NCBI GenBank assembly: GCA_037039925.1
Contig: JAXRKP010000275.1
Coordinates: forward strand, 317,203 to 381,202
Source: Doris montereyensis
Lineage: Eukaryota; Mollusca; Gastropoda; Nudibranchia; Dorididae
DNA: 64,000 nt
Direction of reading: 5' to 3'
Below, piece by piece: positions 51,045 through 61,690 of the stretch. The notes under the pieces are model-generated. The model saw nothing but the letters and a program-made list of their open reading frames with translations. It had not been told where the DNA came from and made no database searches. Position numbers and translations under genes: made by a program. Each line of letters begins with the position of its first letter. The first letter of the stretch is position 1.

Positions 51045-51249
51045 GGGTCATCTTGTATCTAATGTTGTAACGCAACCGTAGTGTTGTGAGTTTGTCATCA
51101 CTACTACTACTCTGACTGGCCTGAAACCCTTGGCTTGCACAGATATTTGTTGTTTTTATTTTTACAAAGTTGCACTCTAAGGAAAGGTTCTCCACTCTGC
51201 TTTCCTCACTCGATTCAGGTGTGAACGAATATCCAGCTGTAGGTATAAG
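51045..51249 (+). repeat. Dispersed repeat family 4, copy a, 5' part
   Basis: AACGCAACCGTAGTGTTGTG, AGTTTGTCATCACTACTAC, CTCTGCTTTCCTCACTCGAT and TGTGAACGAATATCCAGCTG, then broken at AGGTATAAG by RTE copy D. It continues at 54493-54680. Confidence 0.7.
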
Positions 51250-51517
51250 CACCGGGCAGTGGACAGGTAAGCACCTGTACGGGGAGTAGATGATCCCGCC
51301 CTCCACGAGTCTCCTGCTGCCTTGCAGGTCGGTCTTGGCTGACGAAAGGCTAAGGGAGTTAACCCTGACAGAAAAATAACTAGGCCTGGAAGGGGGCCTC
51401 AAGGTGGCAGCCCCATCATCTACCTAGGGTACAATGGGCTAATCCCTGCTTATACGAAACCTAATTGATGCAGAGAAATAAATGTAATATACCCGGCTTG
51501 ACCTTTCAACGACGAAA

Positions 51518-52351
51518 ATGGAAACGAATACAGACTGTGATTTTGGAACATGGAACGTTAGGGCAATAAATGGAAAAGAGTTACAATTAGCTGAAGAAAT
51601 GGAACTTTTCAAACTAGACATTTTAGCTATTACAGAAACAAAGAAAAAAAGACAAAGAATAGAAAATGTAGGACCAAATAATATTTTAATCTTCCCAGGG
51701 GTAGATGTCAAAGATAGAGCTAGAGCAGGAGTAGGTCTCCTAGTGCACAAAAAAGGCATGAAAAGCTACTAGAAAGCTGGACATTTATAAGCCCACGGCT
51801 ATTAGAGGTAAACCAAAAGGAAGAGAAATTTAATTATTAATAGCTTATGGACAAAACGAAGACGCCACTAAAGAAGAAAAATACAATCGAAAGCGATTTA
51901 CAAATAGCTGCAGAGCATCTTAAACACAAACAGGGACTAATGCTTTTAGGAGATTTAAACGCTACAGTAGGCAACAATGTAGAAACATCAGGAGGTATAA
52001 TACGTAAGAAGGAGAGACAACAACTTCTCCAAATGGAGAAGACTAATAGATTTTTGCCTAAAGAATAACATGAAAATAGCCAACACCTTTTTTCCTCATA
52101 AAGATATCTACAAATATACAAGAGTAAATGAAGATAGATCTGAAAAGTCAGTGATATACTACATAATAGTTATCAGCTCTCTTATTTACAGTACATTGGA
52201 TTCAAGAGTAAACAGAGGAGCAGAAATATTTAGTGATCATCACCTAGTGATTGTCAAAATGAGATTACTGACTGAAGAAAACAAACAGAAAAGGAAAGAG
52301 AAGAAAGCTACTAAACTCAAAATAGAGGAACTAAATAAACCAGTAGTATAA
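51518..52351 (+). pseudogene. APE-type endonuclease remnant, RTE copy D
   Basis: METNTDCDFGTWNVRAINGK and ELQLAEEMELFKLDILAITE open the domain; then DRARAGVGLLVHKKG, LMLLGDLNATVGNNVETSGG and SRVNRGAEIFSDHHLVIVKM. Three consecutive frames (51518-51772, 51847-52068, 52070-52351) indicate at least two breaks. Active-site motifs (GTWN, AITE, GDLN, SDHH) are all recognisable. Confidence 0.85.
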
Positions 52352-52528
52352 CAGGTATACCAATCTAGGATAAAAGGATTTATCAGTGAAAGACAGATGG
52401 ATCTGAATGATAGCACAATAGAAGAAACGTGGCAAATGTATACAAAAAAACCACTCGTCAGTTGTTCTGAAGATGTCTGTGGTAGAAAACAAATTAAAGG
52501 AGATGGGAAAAGAACAGCATAGTGGAAA

Positions 52529-54463
52529 ATGAGAATGTCAAAACTAAGATCAAAGATTAGAAGGATGCGGAAGAAATACTTGCAAACAAAGAGACCAGAG
52601 AATAGGATAGATTACGTGAATGAAAGAACTATCGCCAAAGAGGAAGTGAGGAAAACCAAATGGGAACAATGGGAAGAGTTTGGACAAAGATTTCAAGAAA
52701 GCTATCAAGGAAATCAAAAGCTGTTCTGTGGGGCAATGAAGAGCATGAAAAGACTAAATCATGTCCAATACGACAAATTAAGAATGCCAAAGGAGAAATA
52801 ATGAAAGAAGACAGCGAAATCATGGAAACATGGAGAAAGCATTTTCATCAATTATATAACTCCTCCAGAACGTATGAAACAAGAGTAAAGATCAATTAGT
52901 AAGAGTAACAAGTAATCCAGAGGAGACAGCTGAATATGTAGACATACCAATGGAAGAAATCTAAACAGCTATAAGAAAAATGAAATTAGGAAAAGCCCCA
53001 GGAGCAGATCAAGTTTATATAGAAATGATTAAAAACAAGGAGAGAGGCAGACAAACTACTACATGCAATATGCCAACAAGCATGAAAGTCCAAAAACAGG
53101 TGCCAGACGACTGGAAAAAGGGAATGGTAGTACCAATACATAAGAAATGATCAACTATGGAATGCTCAAACTATAGAGGGATATCACTAAGCGTTCCATG
53201 AAAAGTATATGCCAGGATACTGCAAATGAGATGAAAGAAAAGAGTAGAGGATCAGATTGAAGAACGCCAGAGTGGATTTAGACCAGGAGGAAGTGTACAA
53301 GATCACATATTTACAATTAGACAAATAACAGAAACATTCCTTGAGAGAAACGTTGACTTGCACCTGTGTTTTATTGACTTAGAAAAGGCATTTGACACTG
53401 TGAGGGGGATGAACTATGGCATTCCTTAAAAGAACACAATGTGGAGCAAAATTTAATAGAAGCCATTAAATGTTTTTATAATAAACCAACATGTGCAGTG
53501 GGAGAAGCTGGAAACATATCTGCAGAATTTGATGTAGATATAGGAGTAAGACATGGTTGTATCTTAAGTCCTCTTTCGTTTATCACATTTATGGATTCAG
53601 TCGCAAAGGCATCCTCAAAAATAAAGAAAATGAATGTAGGTATGTGGAAGCTCAAACCAGTAAATGTATCAATGCTTTCATTTGCCAGTGATCTAGTTCT
53701 GTTTGGAAAATCAGAAAGTGACCTTCAGTCGAATATCAACATTATGAACAATGAACTAAATAAAAGAGGAATGAGAGTAAATGCAAAGAAAATCAAAACA
53801 ATGCTAGTAATTAGGGAAGCTAAAACACACAATCTTAAATTAGGCAGGAGAATTTAGAACAAAGTTCAAAGCTACAATTACCTAGATGTAATGATTAACT
53901 CAGAGGGACAACTAAGAGAAGAAATCAGCCAGAGAATCCAAAAGGCAAGTGCAATATATAACCATCTAGGAAAGGCATTTGTAGGTAAGCAAGAATTGGC
54001 AACAAAAACCAAAATGGCAGTATGCAATATAGTTTATTGTCCTACTCTCCTCTATGGCAGCGAAACCTGGACCTTAGACAGTAGAGAATACAGTAGAGTA
54101 CAGGCAGCTGAAATGAAATATCTACGAAGAGTAGTAGGGAAAACTAAAAGAGACAAAATCAGAAACACAACAATAAGAGATCAAACCAAAGTAGATGACA
54201 TAAAAACTAAAATAGAAACAAATCAATTGAGATGGTTTGGGCATGTAAACAGAGTGAATGACAAAAGAATAGCTAAATCAGTATACAGTGCTAAAGCCCA
54301 AGGTAATAGACCAAAAGGCAAACCTCGGAGAAAGTGGGAAGAAGATATAAAAGAGGCATTGAAGCATAAAGTAAAACTTTTTGGAAGGAAACAGAAAATG
54401 CCAGGACAGGGCATCCTGGAGAAAGATCATCTCGGGAATCTAAACCCATACACCGAAAGGTAG
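52529..54463 (+). pseudogene. Reverse transcriptase remnant, RTE copy D
   Basis: Linker 52529-52899; GKAPGADQVYIEMI near 52990; fingers and palm around 53260-53430 (QSGFRPGGSVQDHIF, CFIDLEKAFDT). 53441-53857 has EFDVDIGVRHGCILSPLSFI and MLSFASDLVLFGKSESDLQS, where the first Asp of the usual FADD is Ser. 53891-54463 is an uninterrupted 190-codon C-terminus with LLYGSETWTLDSREYSRVQA, LRWFGHVNRVND and GKPRRKWEED. The element is not autonomous. Confidence 0.88.
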
Positions 54464-54492
54464 AATGGGAACTGATAAAGAAAGAAAAAGAA

Positions 54493-54682
54493 AGGTATAA
54501 GAAGATCTTGTCAAAGTGTTAGTACGAAGCGAGTAAAAGGCTGTTGGTTCTGTAAGCTCCACGGGCAGTTGAGAAGGATTTGGAATGAAATGACCTGCTT
54601 GGGGATAAATACTGTACACTCCTTGTGACCACAGTTGTGCAGGGAAACGGACTATAAATTGCATCTGTATCTTTAGAGGCAT
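54493..54682 (+). repeat. Dispersed repeat family 4, copy a, 3' part
   Basis: Resumes after RTE copy D: AAGATCTTGTCAAAGTGTTA, CTCCACGGGCAGTTGAGAAG, GAATGAAATGACCTGCTTGG and CGGACTATAAATTGCATCTG. It matches the second half of 54685-55020. Confidence 0.72.
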
Positions 54683-54684
54683 CG

Positions 54685-55022
54685 TAGCGAAACCGTAGTG
54701 TTGTGAGTTTGTAATCACGACGACACTGGTTCAAAACCCCCTAGCTGGCCCAGGTATATTTTCATGACATGGTATTCTTAGAAAAGGTATTTCAATCAGC
54801 TTTCCTCACTTGACTCATGTGTAAATGAGTACCCAACTATAGGTAAAAAGAAAGATCGTGTCAGTATGTTAGTATGAAGGGCCCAACAGGCTGATGTACC
54901 TTATGATCCCCAGTGACTTGAGAAGGATTTTGAATGAAATGGCCCGCTGAGGGATAAACGATGTGCAGTCGGTGAGCCTGCACTTGTGTGGGGATACGGA
55001 CTATAAATCCATCGTTATCTCT
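54685..55022 (+). repeat. Dispersed repeat family 4, copy b (uninterrupted)
   Basis: GCGAAACCGTAGTGTTGTGA, GTAATCACGACGACACTGGT, TTTCCTCACTTGACTCATGT, AGATCGTGTCAGTATGTTAG, GACTTGAGAAGGATTTTGAA and CGGACTATAAATCCATC. It directly follows copy a and gives the undisturbed order of the family. The GTTCAAAACC-like box may be a B box, so it is possibly another tRNA-derived SINE. Confidence 0.7.
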
Positions 55023-55127
55023 TCAGCAATCTTATGTCTTCATTAAATTCCACTTCTGGAGGAACACTATAGTGGAACAGATGATTTTGAAACTCTTTCA
55101 TATTTCAATGGTGCAGAAGGAAGCAAT

Positions 55128-55795
55128 ACCTTTCATACGTTTTGTTCTCATTACACTAAGGTACAAATACTCCTAAAAGGTTTTGTCCTCCTTGCACTAA
55201 GGTACAAATACTCCTAAAAGGTTGTGTCCTCATCACACTAAGGTACAAATACTCCTAAAGGTTTTGTCCTCATTGCACTAAGGTACAAATACTCCTAAAA
55301 AGGTTTTGTCCTCCTTGCACTAAGGTACAAATACTCCTAAAGGTTTTGTCCTCATTGTAAAGGTACAAATACTCCTAAAAGGTTTTGTCCTCATTGTACT
55401 AAGGTACAAATACTCCTAAAAGGTTGTGTCCTCATCGCACTAAGGTACAAATACTCTAAAAGGTTTTGTCCTCATTGCACTAAGGTACAAATATTCCTAA
55501 AAGGTTGTGTCCTCATTGCACTAAGGTACAAATACTCCTAAAAAAGTTTTGTCCTCATTGCACTAAAGGTACAAATACTCTTAAAATGTATTTCCTCATC
55601 ACACTAAGGTACAATTTAAAACTCTTAAAGCGGTTTGTCCTCATTGCACTAAGGTACAAATTAATACTATTAAAACGTTTCGTCCTCATTGCACTAAGGT
55701 ACAACTTTATACTCTTAAAATGTTTTGTTCTCTTTGCACTGAGATACAACTTAGATCTAGTACTCTTAAAACGTTTTGTCCTCATTGCACCAGAA
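55128..55795 (+). repeat. Minisatellite, about 41-bp unit, about 16 copies
   Basis: The unit reads roughly ACTAAGGTACAAATACTCCT then AAAAGGTTTTGTCCTCATTG CA. Units vary between 37 and 46 bp; later ones (from 55610) carry TTTAAAACTC or TTAATACTAT instead of ATACTCCT. A 139-codon ORF through it is a by-product of unit lengths divisible into frame. Confidence 0.9.
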
Positions 55796-55878
55796 AGCGT
55801 AGATAAGCGAGAGGTGAAGCTGGTACCAACACCGCGTAATATGCCTCCCCGCTTGGCAACCGGTAAACACTCTCAACA

Positions 55879-55947
55879 ATGGCGGATAATACAAACTCAC
55901 ATCGCCGATGGTGCTCTGGAATAAATTGTTCAAACTTCAAAAAATAA
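55879..55947 (+). CDS. Short start-like ORF, weakly THAP-like
   Basis: ATG in the context CAACAATGGCGG gives MADNTNSHRRWCSGINCSNF and KK before TAA. The C-x4-C spacing with following N resembles the beginning of THAP zinc fingers, but only 23 codons are open, no donor is visible and no continuation was found. It may be chance. Confidence 0.12.
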   Translation: MADNTNSHRRWCSGINCSNFKK

Positions 55948-55949
55948 CC

Positions 55950-56455
55950 CCCCACCCAGATTTGCCTCTTTTTTCATTTCCCCTTGGACCTATTTACTTC
56001 TTCTCTTTCTAATGTTTCCTTAATTTAAAAGGAGAGAGAAAAAGATATTGGCATGTTAAACGATCCACGTGGTATTACTTATATTATGGCTCGATCAGAG
56101 TAAAATGAGACAAAGAAAAGATGTAGATCTATATATATCTACTTGTAAAACAGAATCCGTCTACGGGCTAAAGATCTAGGCATACTCGCTCAAGATCTCT
56201 CGATCAAAGGATGCGTTCAGATTGTTTTTTTTTTCTCTTTTTAGTCATAGGCTTGAAAACACTAGAAGTGATAGTGAACTTTTTGTTAAAAAAGCCCCCA
56301 GATATTATAACATTTAAAGATTTTTTCAAATTTCTCTTTTGGCTCGTTTATTGTTTTGTTTATCTAAGAATCAATGTTGAAAACGGCTTCAAAAAGGCAG
56401 AGTGATGAAATAAACAAACTTAAAATGTTCGCTTTACATATGAACTCAGTGGGTG
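55950..56455. other. AT-rich DNA, nothing recognised
   Basis: No gene or classified repeat. Contains AGATCTATATATATCTAC words at 56120-56145. Confidence 0.4.
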
Positions 56456-56494
56456 ATCAATACCAGAAGATAATGAGGAATAATAAAAATAAGA

Positions 56495-56746
56495 AGAAGA
56501 AGGAGGAGGAGAGAAAAAAAAAAAAGAAGAAAAAAAAGAAAAGAAAAAAAGAAGAAGAAGAAAGAAAAGAAGAAGAAGAAGAAGAAGAAGAAGAAGAAGA
56601 AGAAGAAGAAGAAGAAGAAGAAGAGAAGAAGAAGAAGAAGAAGAAGAAGAAGAAGAAGAAGAAGAAGAAGAAGGATAAGGAGAATGATGAGGAGGAGAAG
56701 AAGAAGAAGAAAAGGGGCGAGGAGGAGAATCAGGAACAACAACAAC

Positions 56747-56805
<59 letters not shown>

Positions 56806-56810
56806 TAATA
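56495..56810. repeat. (GAA)n purine tract followed by (AAT)n
   Basis: A purine-only tract of about 235 bp, mostly GAA/AAG with an uninterrupted (GAA)/(AAG) core at 56566-56675, is followed by (CAA)4 and (TAA)n to about 56800. ORFs here are Lys/Glu or Asn homopolymers. Confidence 0.92.
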
Positions 56811-56899
56811 TGTACTCTTACAACGTTTTGTTCTACTTGCATTATCATAGAAAGTTACCAGCTGTAGCTGAGACTAGTACAGGTACTAAACTGACAGAC

Positions 56900-57900
56900 A
56901 ATTGATAATCGATGTCGCTCGCTTAACGCTACAGCACGCGAGATAAGCCCTCACCAGCCTCTGCCTGAAGAACATTACTTCTTTAGACGATTACCATCAG
57001 TTTGTAATAAAATCAACGCTTTTGCAGCAGTAAAATTAATTCCATGTCTATATCATATTATAAAATAGACGATCTATTATATACTTCAGTTTGTTTTTCT
57101 TTCGATTTTGAATGGCAAAAAAATCAGTTTGGATAAGTTTCCAATATCATCATAGTTATTTGGATCAGATTTACTATTGATAATGGGAAGATAAGGATCA
57201 GCCTTGAAGGAGAGAGAAAAAAGAGCACCCTAACCTAACCTAAGCCTAATCCAACCCCCACCCACCCTCCCCCACACACAACCTCCAACCCAATAAGAAA
57301 AACAAACAACCCCAATCAAGTAAACAAACAAACAAAAAACAACAACCCAGAAACGAAAACAAATAAAACCGAAGCGAAAGCAAGATTAAATAACGCCCCC
57401 CAGCCCCCGCCCAACAAAGCCACATCACGAAAACAACTAAGGAACAACAAAACAAACCCAGACCCAACCCGAACTAGACAAACTAACAAAACAAATCAAA
57501 CCACAATGCAATATCAACAAACAAACCCCATACAAACTTATGACGTCCCTTCTCTCTCCCCCCCCTCCGTCCCAGAAAATCTCCCCCTCCCGACGCTGTT
57601 AAACCACCCCAACTCCCCCAAGGCCCCTACCCCCAATAACAAAACACAACCCCCAAAACCCAACCCCCTCCCCACTCGCCACTAAAAAAACAAAAAACAA
57701 AAACAAAAACACAAAACACAAACCAGCAACAACTTAACACCAAAACCACGACAAAGAATCCTGACTATAAGATAGAGAGAAAATAAATATCATGGTGAGG
57801 CTATTATTACTCTGTGCTTGTTTTCTCGGACACATCGTGGGAAACGTTACTATCTGTTCTGCTAGGAAGGTAGGCGTATATAGCATAGAACATTAAAGTG
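56900..57900. other. Intergenic DNA with a C/A-biased stretch
   Basis: 57225-57740 is strikingly G-poor on plus (runs of CCCCACCC, AACAAACAAACA). No gene; the reverse ORFs are products of that bias. Confidence 0.5.
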
Positions 57901-57905
57901 AGCGG

Positions 57906-58053
<148 letters not shown>

Positions 58054-58138
58054 AACCAAAGGTCAGACAAAGAAATAAAGCAATCAATACATGCAACATG
58101 TGACCTACCATAAGATGTGAACGACCAGGAAATGCGAA

Positions 58139-58835
58139 TAGAAGAAGATCAAAACCAACACGGAGAAAAGAAATGAAGTTGGACAGGACAGAAGGCTGGT
58201 AGAATAGTCAAAGGGACAAACCGGAAAGTAGAAGTAAAACTACATGCATGAGCCTAGCGCAAAAAGATCATTAATGGATCTGAGTCAGTATGCACAAAGC
58301 AGTATTCTGTTCTACTCTCCTCTATGACAGTGAAAACCTGGTTCTTGAGTTGATTTGATTTACCCACATCCACAACTAAAGTGATTTCGGGGGTTTTGGT
58401 AAGATTTGTAATTTTGCCTGGACTGCCCTGTAAACAGCCACGGCTTCTTTAACGTACACAGAGTGTTGTGATCTGCACACCAGCCATCCTTTTTTTTATT
58501 GTCTGTCTCCGATAGGATTAGCTGTCGATCCACCTACCTGGACCAGGGGGGGGGGGGGGGGGGGCTAGGTTTTTGCTCGAAAAAAAAACCCCGAGAACAA
58601 TTTTCAACCGTTGACGGGGCTCAAACCAACTACCTTGTGGTTAAGAGGTCGTCACCTTGCCTCTGGACTGCCGAGTCCCCACGAAGAGTGAGAAGATTAA
58701 AACCGACACGGAGGATAGACATAAAGCAGGAGAGGACAAAAGGTTAGTCAAGTAACGGACCGAAAAGCAGGAAGTAAAAGAACAAGCATGTGTCTGGGGC
58801 AAAAAGATCATTACTGTATCTCAGTCAGTATGCAA
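58139..58835. repeat. 160-bp direct duplication flanking a SINE
   Basis: 58139-58296 and 58684-58835 share AAGATCAAAACCAACACGGA / AAGATTAAAACCGACACGGA, GGACCGAAAAGCAGGAAGTA and the ending CTCAGTCAGTATGCA (diverged in places). Between them lie an RTE scrap (58297-58345, TACTCTCCTCTATGACAGTG) and SINE family 2 copy c. Confidence 0.7.
58353..58685 (-). mobile_element. SINE family 2, copy c
   Basis: TTGATTTGATTTACCCACAT, CCACAACTAAAGTGATTTCG, CCTACCTGGACCAGGGGGG with a long G run (58546-58564), TTTTTGCTCGAAAAAAAAAC and the reversed head GGGGCTCAAACCAACTACC. Confidence 0.78.
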
Positions 58836-59220
58836 CGAAAATACTTAAGAAGAGTAGTAAGGAAGAAATAAAAAAGTAGAGTGAAAAAAAATCACAAACA
58901 CAACAATAAGAGATCAAACCACAGTAGATGGCATACAAACTAAGATAGAAATAAATCAGCTTAGTTGGTTTGAGCATGTAAACAGAATGAACGATGAGAG
59001 AAAAACTAAATCCATATACAATGCTCAAACCCAAGGTAAAAACCAAAAGGTAACCATTGGAGAAAGGGTGAAGAATATATAAAAGAGGCACTACAGCAAA
59101 GTTTTAACCTTCGCAGAAGGAAACAGGAAATGTCAGGGCAGGGTAGCCTGGAGTAAGATCATTTCGGGTATCTAAACCGATGCAACGGAAGGTAGAATGG
59201 GAACTGATAAAGAAAGAAAG
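58829..59220 (+). mobile_element. RTE-like retrotransposon copy F, C-terminal/3' fragment
   Basis: CTTAAGAAGAGTAGTAAGG, ACACAACAATAAGAGATCAA, CCACAGTAGATGGCATACAA, GAGCATGTAAACAGAATGAA and GTAGAATGGGAACTGATAAA with GAAAGAAAG tail. It represents the last 400 bp or so of the element; frames are broken. Confidence 0.82.
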
Positions 59221-59790
59221 ACTGGACCTCAGCGTGGCTTCTAAGAAAACCAAATCACGAAAAAATGCTCTTGAGACCTTGGTACTTAAAGTAATCCAGC
59301 AAGTGCTGCAATGATTCAGCAATTCTACAGCCGCATCATGACGATACATAAATAAAGTTACTTTCAAGGCCTTTAAGGCCTATAGAGCCGGAGTTTATCC
59401 CGATTTCTATAGTGTGGAAGTGGAATAGGTGAAAATAATCACCTCCGAGCCAGGACACTAGTCTAACGCAGGTATTTACTTTCAAGCTAGTGCTTGTACC
59501 CATTTGTACCTGGGTAGAGTGGGTACGTGCGTGTTAAGTGTCTTTCCCAAGGAACACAACGTCGGACCTGGCTTTGCTAGGATTCGAACTAGGGACCTCA
59601 TGATCCCCAGTCCGACAGCCTAACCGATGCACCGAAAGGAAGAATGGAAACTGATAAAGAAAGAAAGACTGGATCTCAGCGTGGTTTTTGTAGGAAAACC
59701 AAATCACGAAAACATGCTCTTGAGACTAGAAAGTAACCCAGCAAATGCTGCAATGAGTCAGCAATTCTTCAAACGGCCACATCATGGCAA
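59180..59790. repeat. Second direct duplication (about 160 bp) flanking a SINE
   Basis: 59180-59345 and 59627-59790 both run GATGCA(A/C)CG...GAATGG(G/A)AACTGATAAA, GACTGGA(C/T)CTCAGCGTGG, ACCAAATCACGAAAA(A/C)ATG, CTCTTGAGAC, CAGCAA(G/A)TGCTGCAATGA and CATCATG(A/G)C(G/A)ATACAT. The first unit includes the RTE copy F tail. SINE family 1 copy i lies between. Confidence 0.75.
59346..59626 (-). mobile_element. SINE family 1, copy i
   Basis: TTACTTTCAAGGCCTTTAAG, CATAGAGCC-like GCCTATAGAGCCGGAGTTTA, GGTGAAAATAATCACCTCCG, GCTAGTGCTTGTACCCATTT, TGTCTTTCCCAAGGAACACA, AGGATTCGAACTAGGGACCT and CCAGTCCGACAGCCTAACC, where it is cut before the A box. Confidence 0.88.
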
Positions 59791-60259
59791 TACATGATGT
59801 GTATACGTAAAGTGATCGTTGCAAACTTATGATAATGTGACGACTCGCCTATGTGTGTCGCTACTGAGGTCTGTGTCTTGATGCCTGTCGCTGTCAATTT
59901 TAGTTAACGTCACACCTTGTGTGTGTTGGAGATATGCATTCATTGAATTAATATACAATTACCTTCATTATGCAAATGAAGGGCACCTTTGTAATACATT
60001 GCAAAGAGCTAATTGAATGGAGGTGATAAAAAATAATACCCGACATTTATTAGAAAAAAGAATACGTTTGATATTGAAAGCAACAGGACTCAGCGCACTA
60101 AGTGGTGGCGATGGAGTGGGGTGGGGGTAGTGGGAGGTTAGGGAAGGGGGACTGAAATTTTTGACCATACAGCTATAGATATGGAAATTGAAATGTTCAT
60201 CCCATCAGCAGGATTTTGCGTCACAGAATGTCATAATGCGTCAAGCGATCGGCTACATA

Positions 60260-60845
60260 CCAAATTTGGAGGAAATTGGACTATACATTTAAAAAAGATA
60301 AATCATTGTCAAAAGCTAACATTGAGTGAAAATCGTATTTGGAAAATGTGTTTTCTGTTATTTTGAATGTTTTTCTCACATAAAGCTGAAAAGAGTAGGA
60401 TAATACATTGAAGTTGATTTTAAAACTTTGAGATGCTCTCAACTACTTCTTTTGTCGACCTTATTCCAACTGTCCCGGCTCCCTTACACTCATACCGGAT
60501 GGCACCTTTTTTGATAACAGGTGAGTAGAATATGTCATGTAATTTCTGGCAGATCTAAGGCAATATTCAAGACAATTCGTCAATTACATAATTTGGATAT
60601 AATCTATTGTGACAATTAAAATGAGTACCAACTTGCAAATATTTTAGACAAAAAATTATTGACATTTATAGTACAATAGATATGTTGAATTTTCACCTGT
60701 GCATTTCCTAAAAACAAAAAATGCGTGTCAATTCAGAGTTGTTATTTGGCTTTTTATGGTATAATTATGGAGGGAATGAACAGCTTCACTCAATAAGACA
60801 ATGCATTACAATTGTCCCACTTCAGGCCAAAACGGCTTGTTCAAA
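60260..60845 (+). repeat. Unclassified interspersed repeat, copy 2
   Basis: Homologous to 41880-42470 in the same orientation (see that entry); about 590 bp, diverged. Anchors: GAGATGCTCTCAACTACTTC, GGCACCTTTTTTGATAACAG, CTAAGGCAATATTCAAGACA, GGGAATGAACAGCTTCACTC and TTGTCCCACTTCAGGC. Confidence 0.6.
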
Positions 60846-60849
60846 AAAC

Positions 60850-61370
60850 CCACTCCCCCTCCTCTTCCCCACCCGTCCCCTCCCCCGTTAACTATTTGTG
60901 CAGGCCTGGCGTTTAAAGGATAGCGTAGACGTCTGGAAGCGACACGATCTTATCGAGCAGGTATGAAAGCTTCACTGACTTAAACTAGAACAACACACCT
61001 ACTAGGTGAACCTAGCCTCCAGCAGATCCTTTGACGTAATGTAGGTTCACACCAGAACTTAAACACAGTTTTGACTTATCTAGTTGTGTAATGTGTAAGA
61101 AAGGAAATTAAGGGCACACCTATTTCTTAGGTCCGTTGTCTTATAGTTAGTCATTTATTGTATTATGTAGATTGCACAAATGAAATCGGTTTTCTTTTGT
61201 GGAACCTGAACATGATAAACAATGTTCATTTATTACCACAAATATGTCACCCTTCTTTTCATACTACTGTAGCTATATATGTGCATGACTTTCGTAATAA
61301 CTAATGAAGGTCACACCATCTATTGTTACTTTTCACTTTATGGTAGCTAGTACATGTAATATCATTTATT
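60850..61370. other. Intergenic DNA, nothing recognised
   Basis: A C-rich patch at 60850-60890, otherwise unremarkable; no supported gene. Confidence 0.4.
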
Positions 61371-61375
61371 CTTAT

Positions 61376-61500
61376 GCTGGGGACTCGATGGTCCAGAGGC
61401 AAGATGTCAGCCTCTCAACCAAAACGGTTGTGGATTCGTGCCCGACAGGTTGAAATATTTATTTTCTAGACTTTTTTTCGACACAACCATGGGCCATAGT
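61376..61500 (+). mobile_element. SINE family 2, copy d (head only)
   Basis: GGGGACTCGATGGTCCAGAG, GCAAGATGTCAGCCTCTCAA, CCAAAACGGTTGTGGATTCG and TGCCCGACAGGTTGAAATAT correspond to the tRNA-like head at 16842. Confidence 0.6.
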
Positions 61501-61539
61501 TTTAATTAAACCAATGTCGCCGTGATTACAATACAACAG

Positions 61540-61690
61540 GGGTTCCCTAACCTTTTTTTTTCTCCCCCCCCCCCCCTCCCCCCAAACAAAACAAAACCAA
61601 CATCAACAAAACAACCCAAACCCAACAAACAACAACAACTCCGAAACAAACAAACAACAAAACAAAACAAAACACAACAAAAACACAATC
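61540..61690. repeat. C-rich / (AAC)n low-complexity stretch
   Basis: Poly-T and poly-C runs (61553-61582) followed by AACAAACAACAAAACAAAAC type sequence. No gene. Confidence 0.75.

Larger units (their letters stand above)
51241..54501 (+). mobile_element. RTE-like retrotransposon copy D, full length (about 3.24 kb)
   Basis: AGGTATAAG at 51241-51249 and 54493-54501 is the target duplication. The element runs 51250-54492, starting CACCGGGCAGTGGACAGG and ending GGGAACTGATAAAG with a (GAAA)-rich tail. It has one 5' monomer (51310-51375), an endonuclease from 51518, a reverse transcriptase to 54463 and a C-terminal W-F-G-H-V module. It is inserted in a copy of repeat family 4. It is the best reference for the family, but frames are broken and the catalytic box is FASD. 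Confidence 0.93.

Noticed and set aside
55128..55795. CRISPR-like array
   Set aside because: Units are directly tandem with no unique spacers, in a eukaryotic context.
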